DNA of 64,000 nt, taken from assembly GCF_002161765.1 (NCBI RefSeq), contig NZ_NFIN01000002.1, positions 1-64,000 on the forward strand, given 5' to 3'. How positions within the stretch are numbered: position 1 is the first letter of the stretch; every line of letters starts with the position of its first letter. Positions 25,453 through 33,245 of this stretch are shown piece after piece. The notes below the pieces were generated by a model. It worked only from the letters and a program-made list of their open reading frames with translations. It was not told the DNA's origin and ran no database searches. This stretch comes from Bacteroides sp. An322. Its GTDB lineage: Bacteria; Bacteroidota; Bacteroidia; Bacteroidales; Bacteroidaceae. The position numbers and the translations under genes are program-made.

Positions 25453-25512
25453 ATGAAGGTACCTTCATCTGCCGTCGAAGGTATCTTCATCGCCCTACGA
25501 AGGTATCTTCAT
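25453..25512. repeat. 22-bp-period palindrome array, locus 1 (three units)
   Basis: Palindromes GAAGGTACCTTC, GAAGGTATCTTC and GAAGGTATCTTC begin at 25455, 25477 and 25499, exactly 22 bp apart, each followed by AT and an 8-nt spacer (CTGCCGTC, CGCCCTAC). The first extends to the perfect 16-mer ATGAAGGTACCTTCAT. Lies between two convergent genes. Same architecture as 40547-40634 and 63150-63237. Confidence 0.9.
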
Positions 25513-25560
25513 AAAACCAGGGGTGTTATAGCGATTGATTTTGTACACCTACTTAGTTAC

Positions 25561-27342
25561 TTATGCAAGAAAATCAGTTTCTGTATTTCTGTGTGCTATT
25601 TCCTCGCACACCTTCATGTCCGCTCCTTGGAACACCACTTTCAGCAGGTGCAGTGTCGTGCCTTCACACAGTCTTTTTACGATTTTGTCATTGGCATACT
25701 TGTGCAGTTGTTCTTCGGCTTCCTTGCTTTTCGCCTCCACTTCAGTTTGGGCTGCAGAGGGCTTCACGTATTTCAGTTCCATGATGTAGCTGCGGGCAAT
25801 TTCGGGATAGCGTGCCTTGTCGGGCAGCATGAGGAAGTCGCTGAACCCGTAGTTCAATTCTATTTCAGGCTCAACTAAGTAAAGGCTGTTCAGTGCGAGG
25901 TATGCCTTGAAGAACCCCTGCAAGTTGTGTTCGCCCAAGATGCTGTCGCGCACGGAATAGTTTTCACGGTATGCCGTGGCGATGTGCGTAATCAGGGGTT
26001 CCCATTCCCCGTCAAAAGACATCAGGTCCATTTTGTCTTGCAGCTCAGTTATGTTCATTGGTACACTCCGGTTGAAGTAGTCTCTCATGAAGCTCCAGTA
26101 CTGTTCTTTTATACAGTTGTTCGGTATGGTCATTTCGATTCTTCTTCCAATGTTCTTTTTCATGGTGAGCAACCCGTAGTAATAGAGTAGGCTGCGGAAA
26201 TTTTCGTCCTCTGTCACGTATTCGGCAGGGAATGAAGACTTCAGTGTCATCAGTATTGTTCCAGTGGCTGCAATCTCTTCGATGACGCTCATGCGGTTCT
26301 CCCGCTTGTTCCCTCGGTCGATGTCGGCGAGCATCTTCAGCTTCTTGTAGTCGGTACGGATGTTCTTGTCCACCATTTCTCTTGGAGGCCGGTTGTATAA
26401 CACTTGGTGGCGCAGGTAATAAAACACCATGTCGCAGTTGTACAGGCGGTCATCGTCCAGACATTCTTGGGCGAAGCAATAGTTGTTGTACCACGGCTTC
26501 ATTTCTGCCATCATGGCTTCGATGTCTGCATCGGGATGCAGCTTCCCGTTGTCTTGGTAGTAGTGGAACATGGTCCTTACGTCGCTTTCCGAGAATCCGA
26601 GAATATGGTTGAACTCTGGTGCCTGCGAGATGTTCCAGTCGATGTTGTATCCGCTTGAGAGGTCATCTAATGTGACTGGCGATACGCCGATGAGGAATAC
26701 GCGGCTGAACATGGCTTTGAAAATCTTGAAGTAGTCTCTGTAGAATCCGCTGGCATGAGTCAGGTTTTGGAAGACTTCCTTTCCTCCTTCGCTGAGTATG
26801 ACGTTGGTGAAGTTGTCATATTCATCGATGATGAGATACAAGGGGTAGCCCATTTCACGTGCTTTCGTGTTGATGGAGTTTAGTTTATAAGCGGCATTTG
26901 TCGCGTTCTTGACTTCGTAGAAGAAACTATCATCGTAAAAAGCGTGGTATCGTTCGATAAAGCGGTCCAATACTTTACAGCAGTAATCATTGAATGTCTG
27001 TTTTAAGTTTTCTATTCCTCCTGCCCCTACTAAAGAGAAGTCGAAGTAAATCACTTGGAAGGCGTTTTTCAGTGGGGTGGGGTGTTCTTTAATCCACAGC
27101 CCGTCAAACAGGGTGTCGAACCGGTCTGCTTTGGCGATGTCGTAGTACGCCTGCATCATGCTTACGAACACGCTTTTGCCGAATCGTCGCGGGCGGATAA
27201 GGAACAGGTAGTCGCTCGTTTCCTCCAAAAGCGGTAGATACATGGTCTTGTCCACATAATATCGGTTCTTGTTTCTCACGTCTTCGAAATTCGCTACGCC
27301 GTAGGGAATCCCTTTTACTACTTTCGCTTGTTCCATATCCAT
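25561..27342 (-). CDS. DUF1703-type AAA-ATPase with PD-(D/E)XK nuclease-like domain
   Basis: About 593 aa. N-terminal AAA-like ATPase: 'GVANFEDVRNKNRYYVDKT' then Walker A 'RPRRFGKSVF' (near residue 48-57), with 'YPLYLIIDEYDNF' as Walker B. The C-terminal PD-(D/E)XK-like domain has 'NYGFSDFLMLPD' and 'SYIMELKYVK'. The family is widely multiplied in Bacteroides and its role is unknown; a link to mobile elements or defence has been suggested but not shown here. Start taken at 27342, because the promoter -7 box (27366-27373) lies inside the longer frame. It interrupts the PUL on the opposite strand. Confidence 0.85.
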   Translation of the reverse strand: MDMEQAKVVKGIPYGVANFEDVRNKNRYYVDKTMYLPLLEETSDYLFLIRPRRFGKSVFVSMMQAYYDIAKADRFDTLFDGLWIKEHPTPLKNAFQVIYFDFSLVGAGGIENLKQTFNDYCCKVLDRFIERYHAFYDDSFFYEVKNATNAAYKLNSINTKAREMGYPLYLIIDEYDNFTNVILSEGGKEVFQNLTHASGFYRDYFKIFKAMFSRVFLIGVSPVTLDDLSSGYNIDWNISQAPEFNHILGFSESDVRTMFHYYQDNGKLHPDADIEAMMAEMKPWYNNYCFAQECLDDDRLYNCDMVFYYLRHQVLYNRPPREMVDKNIRTDYKKLKMLADIDRGNKRENRMSVIEEIAATGTILMTLKSSFPAEYVTEDENFRSLLYYYGLLTMKKNIGRRIEMTIPNNCIKEQYWSFMRDYFNRSVPMNITELQDKMDLMSFDGEWEPLITHIATAYRENYSVRDSILGEHNLQGFFKAYLALNSLYLVEPEIELNYGFSDFLMLPDKARYPEIARSYIMELKYVKPSAAQTEVEAKSKEAEEQLHKYANDKIVKRLCEGTTLHLLKVVFQGADMKVCEEIAHRNTETDFLA

Positions 27343-27365
27343 ACAGTTTACAGTTGATTGTAAGG

Positions 27366-27373
27366 CAAAGATA
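27366..27373 (-). promoter_or_regulatory. -7 box of the DUF1703 gene
   Basis: TATCTTTG on the minus strand about 25 bp upstream of the chosen start; no clear -33 element at the usual spacing. Confidence 0.5.
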
Positions 27374-27466
27374 AGCATTTATTCGTTTCCGGCTGCAACT
27401 TTTCTTTATCTTCGTTGGGTAAAAATGTTTTCTTGAACGTATAAACAGGTAAAAAGATTGGAAGAT

Positions 27467-27590
27467 ATGAAACGAATAAAGACATTGATAGGTGTCATGT
27501 GGCTCCGCAACATATTTAGCTGTAATAGGTACGGCGATTGCAATTTGGCTGAATACGAAATCGGGTAAGAAATGGCTATCGAATTTATAA
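27467..27590 (+). pseudogene. Frameshifted small membrane protein gene
   Basis: Begins ATG AAA CGA ATA (MKRIKTLIGVM) and, after a one-base shift near 27500, continues in another frame as 'ATYLAVIGTAIAIWLN' then 'TKSGKKWLSNL' to a TAA at 27588-27590. The total length of 124 nt is one base out of frame. Joined, the two parts would make a protein of about 41 aa with one membrane helix and a basic tail, like small YtxH-type membrane proteins. It is followed 15 bp later by a good terminator, so it was an independent transcription unit. Either a decayed gene or a sequencing/assembly error. Confidence 0.55.
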
Positions 27591-27605
27591 AGCGGGACGA
27601 GAAAG

Positions 27606-27636
27606 GGATGTCGGGTTGACCGGCATCCTTTTTTTT
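27606..27636 (+). terminator. Rho-independent terminator after the frameshifted small gene
   Basis: Stem GGATGTCGG (27606-27614) with CCGGCATCC (27620-27628), loop GTTGA, then eight T. Confidence 0.85.
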
Positions 27637-27697
27637 ATGTGCGGTTGAGTAAAAGCGGCGGCTTTTCCGTAGATAAAGGAAAACAATGAAGTAACGT

Positions 27698-29641
27698 ATG
27701 AAGAAGATTGCAGGAATGATGTTGGCTTGCCTCGCAGGATGGGGCGGCGTGTGTGCCCAGTCGGTTTATCCGGGGAAGTTCGAAGGAAAATTTAAGGTAG
27801 AGAATAGTGTGCCGATGGCGGCGGAGTGCTTCGATTTGAGCGATGTGCGTTTGTTGCCCAGCCGTTTCAGGGAGAATATGGAGCGCGATTCGGCTTGGAT
27901 GGTCTCGATAGAGGTTAATCAGTTGCTCCATAGCTTCCGCACGACGGCAGGAGTCTATGCGGGGCGTGAAGGAGGTTATATGACGGTGAAGAAATTAGGA
28001 GGTTGGGAGTCGCTCGACTGCGAGTTGCGTGGGCACATCACGGGACATTTGCTTTCCGCCTATTCATTGATGTATGCCGCTACAGGGGGCGAGGTGTTCC
28101 GTCTGAAAGGCGACAGCTTGGTGAGCGGGCTGGCAGAAGTGCAGCAGACAAATGGAAACGGATACTTGAGCGCTTATCCCGAAGAACTGATAAACCGGAA
28201 TATCCGAGGCACGAGTGTATGGGCACCGTGGTACACACTGCATAAAATCTTTTCGGGTCTGATAGACCAATACCTATATGCAGACAACCGGCAAGCGTTG
28301 GACGTGGTGAAGCGGATGGGCGACTGGGCATATGCCAAGCTGAAACCGCTTTCCGAGGAGACCCGTCGCAAGATGATACGCAACGAGTTCGGGGGCATCA
28401 ATGAGTCGTTTTACAATCTCTATGCCTTGACGGGAGACGAGCGTTACCGTTGGCTTGCCCGCTTCTTTTACCACGATGAGGTCATCGACCCTTTAAAAGA
28501 GGGGCGCGATGAACTGGGCACTAAGCACACCAATACGTTCATTCCAAAAGTGCTGGCAGAGGCACGTAATTACGAGTTGGACGGAAGCGAGGAGAGCCGT
28601 TCGCTCAGCAAGTTCTTTTGGAATACGATGATAGACCGTCATACTTTCGCGCCCGGATGCAGCAGCGATAAGGAGCATTATTTTGACCCTGCGCAATTCT
28701 CAAAACATCTGTCGGGCTATACGGGCGAGACCTGCTGTACGTATAATATGCTGAAGCTAAGCCGTCACTTGTTCTGCTGGGACGCTTCGTCCCGTGTGGC
28801 TGACTATTACGAGCGGGCGTTGTACAACCATATTCTTGGGCAGCAAGACCCAGCGACGGGAATGGTTGCTTACTTCCTGCCTTTGCTCTCGGGTTCACAC
28901 AAGGTGTATAGCACGCCCGACCGCTCGTTCTGGTGCTGTGTGGGGAGCGGTTTTGAGAGCCATGCCAAATATGCTGAAGGTATCTATTATCATAACGAAG
29001 AAGGTGTGTTTGTTAATCTGTTCATCCCTTCTGTGTTACATTGGAGAGAGAAAGGCATTACCCTGCGTCAGGAAACCTGTTTCCCAGAAAGCGAAACCAC
29101 GTCATTGATTGTTTCCGTGGATAGTCCGACCCGTGCCAAGTTGTTTTTGCGTTACCCGTTGTGGAGCGGAAAGGTCGAAGTGAAGGTGAACGGCAAGCGG
29201 ATAAGGGTCGGTCAGAAACCTGGCTCATATATTACGCTTGATAAGGAATGGAGAGAGGGCGATTGTGTGGAAGTTACTTATCCGATGCATTTCTCTTTGG
29301 AGACTACGCCTGATGACTCGAGCCGCGCGGCGTTACTCTACGGGCCTATTGTACTGGCGGGCGAACTGGGGACGGAAGGGATGCAGGCTCCTGCCCCTGA
29401 TTCAGACCCTTTGAAATACAACGATTATTATACTTATAATTATCACATTCCGGAAGGGCTTCCCGTTTCGTTGAAATGGGATGAAAAACATCCGGAAAAC
29501 AGTGTGAAGCGTATTTCGGACAGTACTTTGCGATTCTGCACGGCGGACGGTGTGACAATTTCGCCGCTCTACGACGTACATCGCCAGCGTTACGTGGTGT
29601 ATTGGAACGTGGAATTGAAAACTTATTCGGATGAAAAATAA
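27698..29641 (+). CDS. GH127 beta-L-arabinofuranosidase
   Basis: 647 aa, exported (signal about 1-20, '...GVCAQ'). Strong GH127 pattern: 'ELRGHITGHLLSAYSLMYAATG', 'WAPWYTLHKIFSGLIDQYLY', 'GETCCTYNMLKL' and 'DRSFWCCVGSGFESHAKY'. In the characterised Bifidobacterium enzyme HypBA1 the Zn-bound thiolate nucleophile and its ligands are a Glu, a Cys and a Cys pair; the E and C in 'GETC' and the 'CC' in 'FWCC' match them. It removes terminal beta-L-arabinofuranose. First of four same-strand CAZyme genes (27698-35702). Confidence 0.93.
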   Translation: MKKIAGMMLACLAGWGGVCAQSVYPGKFEGKFKVENSVPMAAECFDLSDVRLLPSRFRENMERDSAWMVSIEVNQLLHSFRTTAGVYAGREGGYMTVKKLGGWESLDCELRGHITGHLLSAYSLMYAATGGEVFRLKGDSLVSGLAEVQQTNGNGYLSAYPEELINRNIRGTSVWAPWYTLHKIFSGLIDQYLYADNRQALDVVKRMGDWAYAKLKPLSEETRRKMIRNEFGGINESFYNLYALTGDERYRWLARFFYHDEVIDPLKEGRDELGTKHTNTFIPKVLAEARNYELDGSEESRSLSKFFWNTMIDRHTFAPGCSSDKEHYFDPAQFSKHLSGYTGETCCTYNMLKLSRHLFCWDASSRVADYYERALYNHILGQQDPATGMVAYFLPLLSGSHKVYSTPDRSFWCCVGSGFESHAKYAEGIYYHNEEGVFVNLFIPSVLHWREKGITLRQETCFPESETTSLIVSVDSPTRAKLFLRYPLWSGKVEVKVNGKRIRVGQKPGSYITLDKEWREGDCVEVTYPMHFSLETTPDDSSRAALLYGPIVLAGELGTEGMQAPAPDSDPLKYNDYYTYNYHIPEGLPVSLKWDEKHPENSVKRISDSTLRFCTADGVTISPLYDVHRQRYVVYWNVELKTYSDEK

Positions 29642-29703
29642 TCGTATTTCGATTGAGTGCATTTATCTGTTTGTTCGTATTCCTTAGTAAAAAGACGAAA
29701 TTT

Positions 29704-31641
29704 ATGAAACATCTTGTAGCTGGAATAATGATGTGCGTGGCAGGCGTTTCACTATGTGCTGCCGTGCCTGAGAAATTAGAAGTGGTGTCGCCCGATGGGA
29801 CACACCGTTTGGAATGTTACACAGCCCGGACGGCTTCGGGAGTGAATACCTTATGTTATGAAGTGACATATAAAGGTAAGAAGGTGATAAAACAGTCGCG
29901 TGTGGGACTGGAACTGGACAATCGTGTATGGGAAAAAGCGTTGGGATTCTGTAAGCTGGAACAGCCAGATTGTTGGATGGATAATTTGGAAGTTGATTCG
30001 GTATCTTACGGGAAGCATGATGAGGTGTGGAATCCGTTGTATGGAGAGCGGAGCACCGTGCGTGACTGTTACAATGCAGGTACGTTGTACTTGTCGAAGA
30101 AAGACGGTTCGAAGTATCGAATGAACATTGAAGTGCGTGCCTACGATGAAGGCGTGGCGTTCCGTTATTTCTTCCCCGAACATCCGCAGGCTATCTTTCA
30201 CAAGGTAACGGGCGACCTGACGGAATATACCCTTCCCGAAGGTACCAAGGCTTGGGCAGAAGAATGGGCACAAGCTCCTTTTGATTATGTGGACGTAAAT
30301 GCGCTCAAACATCCTGTAGAGCGTACTTTGACGTTAGAACTTCCGGATGGGAAATGGATGGCTTTGACGGATGCTGATGTGGATGATTGGTGTCTGACTA
30401 AATTTATAGCATCTACGAAGAAGCGGAACACGTTGGAATCGGTGATGTACAGCCCTGTAGATGCCGTGACTTATTTTGCTTCACCGTGGAAAGTGATTAT
30501 GGTGGCAGATAAGCCGGGTGAATTATTGGAACACAATGACATCATTCAAAACCTGAATCCGCCGTGCGAGATAGCCGACGCTTCGTGGGTGAAGCCCGGT
30601 AAGATTATGCGTGAGACCACTTTAACTACAAAAGGGGCGATGGAGACCATCGACTTCTGTGCGGCTCATAAGATACCGTATATGTTGTTCGACTGGCAAT
30701 GGTATATGCCTTGCACTTCGTTTGACGGCGATGCAACTAAAGTAGTATCGAAACTCAATCTTCCGAAAGTCATTGCATACGGGAAGAAAAAGGGGGTAGG
30801 CGTGTGGCTTTATGTTAATCAGCACGCCTTGCAGAAACAGATGCGTGAGCTATTCCCCTTGTTACACGAATGGGGTGTGGTAGGCGTGAAGTCGGGGTTT
30901 GTGCAATACGCTTCCCACCGCTGGTCGGTGTGGTTGCACGATATGGTGCGTTATGCTGCTGAGAACAAGCTGATGATTAACATTCATGACGAGTTCCGTC
31001 CGTCGGGATTCAGTCGTACATACCCCAATTTGCTGACTCAGGAGGGCATCCACGGCAACGAAGAGTTTTCTGATGCCACACACAACACGATATTGCCTTT
31101 TACTCGTATGATTAATGGGGCGGCAGACTATACCATTTGTTATTACGATAAGCGTCTGAAGACCACTCATGCCCATCAATTGGCGGCATCGCTGATATTC
31201 TACAGCCCGTTGCAGACTATCTTTTGGTACGACAAGCCTTCGTTCTACGGAGGCGAACCTGAGATAGAATGGTTTGAAGAGTTGCAGACTGTATTCGATG
31301 AGAGCAAGGTTATCGACGGAACTCCCGGCAAGAATGTCACGATAGCCCGCCGGAGCGGAGAAGAATGGTTCGTGGGGCTGATAACTAATAACGATGCTTC
31401 CACACAGAAAGTAGACCTTTCTTTCTTGGAAGACGGAAAGACTTACGTGGCTCACTTGTACACCGATGGCGGGGAAGAGACTGGTACACGCACGCAAGTG
31501 AAATGTAGTAAGTTGTTGCTCACAGGCAAGCAAGCGTTGATGTTTGCCTTGAAGCCGAGTGGGGGAGCTGCTGTACGCTTGGTTCCCGCTTCGGAGAGAG
31601 ACTTGAAGGAGTATGCTTCTTATCAGGGAGAGACTTTGTAA
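29704..31641 (+). CDS. GH97 alpha-glycosidase
   Basis: 645 aa from the Met at 29704 (signal peptide '...GVSLCAA'); an in-frame Met at 29653 gives an implausible hydrophobic extension. Family blocks: the N-terminal beta-super-sandwich ('RAYDEGVAFRYFFP'), the barrel strand 'PYMLFDWQWYMP', 'GVGVWLYVNQHA', 'NIHDEFRPSGFSRTYPNLLT', 'QEGIHGNEEFSD'. At 'GVKSGF' (394-399) Gly398 stands where retaining GH97 enzymes have the nucleophile Asp, and 'RPSGFSRTYPN' resembles inverting SusB-type enzymes. Hence alpha-glucosidase-like (inverting) activity is my guess; the sugar removed is unknown. Confidence 0.9.
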   Translation: MKHLVAGIMMCVAGVSLCAAVPEKLEVVSPDGTHRLECYTARTASGVNTLCYEVTYKGKKVIKQSRVGLELDNRVWEKALGFCKLEQPDCWMDNLEVDSVSYGKHDEVWNPLYGERSTVRDCYNAGTLYLSKKDGSKYRMNIEVRAYDEGVAFRYFFPEHPQAIFHKVTGDLTEYTLPEGTKAWAEEWAQAPFDYVDVNALKHPVERTLTLELPDGKWMALTDADVDDWCLTKFIASTKKRNTLESVMYSPVDAVTYFASPWKVIMVADKPGELLEHNDIIQNLNPPCEIADASWVKPGKIMRETTLTTKGAMETIDFCAAHKIPYMLFDWQWYMPCTSFDGDATKVVSKLNLPKVIAYGKKKGVGVWLYVNQHALQKQMRELFPLLHEWGVVGVKSGFVQYASHRWSVWLHDMVRYAAENKLMINIHDEFRPSGFSRTYPNLLTQEGIHGNEEFSDATHNTILPFTRMINGAADYTICYYDKRLKTTHAHQLAASLIFYSPLQTIFWYDKPSFYGGEPEIEWFEELQTVFDESKVIDGTPGKNVTIARRSGEEWFVGLITNNDASTQKVDLSFLEDGKTYVAHLYTDGGEETGTRTQVKCSKLLLTGKQALMFALKPSGGAAVRLVPASERDLKEYASYQGETL

Positions 31642-31648
31642 TTAAAAA

Positions 31649-31779
31649 AACGCAGAGACGCAAAAGCGCAGAGAAATAATTTTATTTAGCGAAGGCGTAG
31701 GACGTAAAGCCGGATGCTATTCTCTGTGGTCTTTGCTCTTTTTAAAAATAGAAATTTTGCGATTCTGCGTCTCTGCGTT
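31649..31779. repeat. AACGCAG inverted repeat, copy c
   Basis: Left arm AACGCAGAGACGCAAAAGC and right arm GCGATTCTGCGTCTCTGCGTT around a loop of about 90 nt, between the GH97 and GH88 genes. Confidence 0.8.
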
Positions 31780-31817
31780 TGATTATATAAATGCATAAAC
31801 TATTAAGAAATACGAAT

Positions 31818-33035
31818 ATGAAAGCAAGAAATTGGTTGATGGGAGTCGGATTGGCTATGCTTGCGGCTTGTACGGATTCGAACTCTGGTACAACATCCGG
31901 GCAATTCGATGTAGACAAGGTTTTGGCATATTGCGATACGCAGGTGCGTCGCACGTTAGATGAACTTTCCCGCGGGGATGAAGGGACGGACTATACGATG
32001 ATGCCTCGCAACATTCCCGATAGTACATCGCATTGGTATTGTAGCAAGGCAACGAAAGAAGAATGGTGTGCAGGGTTTTGGCCCGGCATCCTATGGTATG
32101 ATTACGAATATACGAAAGATCCCGTGATAAAGGCGGAAGCCGAAAGGTTTACCGATGCGTTGGAAAGCATTTCACACATCACGCCCGCCTATGATCACGA
32201 TTTGGGTTTCCTGATGTTTTGCAGTTACGGAAATGGATATCGGTTAACGCATAACGAGGCGTACCGCGAAGTTATTCTCCGTAGTGCCGATGCGCTGGCT
32301 GAATTGTTCAACCCTAAGGCTGGAACTATCCTCTCATGGCCTCGTAACGTGGAAATGTTAGGAGGACACAATACCATTATGGATAATATGATAAACCTTG
32401 AGATGCTCTTTTGGGCATCGAAAAATGGAGGCGATAAGAATTTATATGATATAGCCGTATCGCATGCGGATACCACGATGAAGTATCATTTCCGTCCCGA
32501 CTACACTTCGTATCACGTAGCGGTGTACGACTCGGTGACGGGACATTTCATCAAGGGTATGACGCACCAAGGTTATTCCGACAGCAGTATGTGGGCACGC
32601 GGTCAGGCTTGGGCGATATACGGCTATACGGTAGTCTATCGGGAGACGCAAGACCCGAAGTATCTCGACTTCGTACAAAGAGTGACCGACGTTTATCTGA
32701 AGCGTCTCCCTGATGACTACATTCCTTATTGGGATTTCGATGACCCTGCCATCCCTTATGCTCCACGTGATGCATCGGCTGCTTGTGTAGTGGCTTCGGC
32801 GTTGCTGGAACTTTCAGGCTATGTGTCTCCTGAAAAAGGAAGCACGTATCGGGAAGCGGCTCTTCGTATGTTGGAAAGCTTGAGTTCGGATAAGTATCAG
32901 TGTGGTAAGCAGAAGCCCGCTTTCCTTCTGCACTCTACGGGACATTATCCCAACGGTTCGGAAATAGACGCTTCCATCATTTATGCTGACTATTATTATA
33001 TAGAAGCGTTGTTGAGGCTAAAGCGGGGAATATAG
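31818..33035 (+). CDS. GH88 unsaturated glucuronyl hydrolase
   Basis: 405-aa lipoprotein (lipobox 'MLAACTD') with the alpha/alpha-barrel blocks of GH88: 'WCAGFWPGILWYDYEYT', 'HDLGFLMFCSYGNGYRL', 'NTIMDNMINLEMLFWA', 'DSSMWARGQAWAIYGY' and 'PRDASAACVVASALLEL'. It hydrolyses the 4,5-unsaturated uronate left at chain ends by polysaccharide lyases, using conserved Asp residues (the DxMxN block 'IMDNM' holds one). This pairs it functionally with the heparinase-fold lyase at 10090. Start at 31818 gives a proper lipoprotein signal; an in-frame ATG lies 27 bp upstream in repeat-flanking sequence. Confidence 0.92.
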   Translation: MKARNWLMGVGLAMLAACTDSNSGTTSGQFDVDKVLAYCDTQVRRTLDELSRGDEGTDYTMMPRNIPDSTSHWYCSKATKEEWCAGFWPGILWYDYEYTKDPVIKAEAERFTDALESISHITPAYDHDLGFLMFCSYGNGYRLTHNEAYREVILRSADALAELFNPKAGTILSWPRNVEMLGGHNTIMDNMINLEMLFWASKNGGDKNLYDIAVSHADTTMKYHFRPDYTSYHVAVYDSVTGHFIKGMTHQGYSDSSMWARGQAWAIYGYTVVYRETQDPKYLDFVQRVTDVYLKRLPDDYIPYWDFDDPAIPYAPRDASAACVVASALLELSGYVSPEKGSTYREAALRMLESLSSDKYQCGKQKPAFLLHSTGHYPNGSEIDASIIYADYYYIEALLRLKRGI

Positions 33036-33185
33036 ATTGAACTAGTTTATTCATTCCTTTACTATAGAGGGCACAGAGTACATAAAAAAATAATTAACAC
33101 TCTGTGTCCTCTGTGGTCTAAAATTAATTATCTGCGAAAATTCGCATTAATCTGTGTTTCTTAAAAATATGTGTATTCTTTTGTT

Positions 33186-33215
33186 TTTGTTTATAGCCGG
33201 AAAAGTTTATCTTTG
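33186..33215 (+). promoter_or_regulatory. Promoter of the GH95 gene
   Basis: TTTG at 33186-33189 and TATCTTTG at 33208-33215, 18-bp spacer; excludes the in-frame Met at 33171 and supports the start at 33246. Implies that GH95 can be transcribed separately from GH88. Confidence 0.65.
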
Positions 33216-33245
33216 CTTCTCAAACAAACTAATCTTATTTGTAAT

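Noticed and set aside
25453-25512. CRISPR array
   Set aside because: Units are 12-bp palindromes with 10-bp spacers; CRISPR repeats are about 24-37 bp with spacers of similar length, and no cas genes are present.
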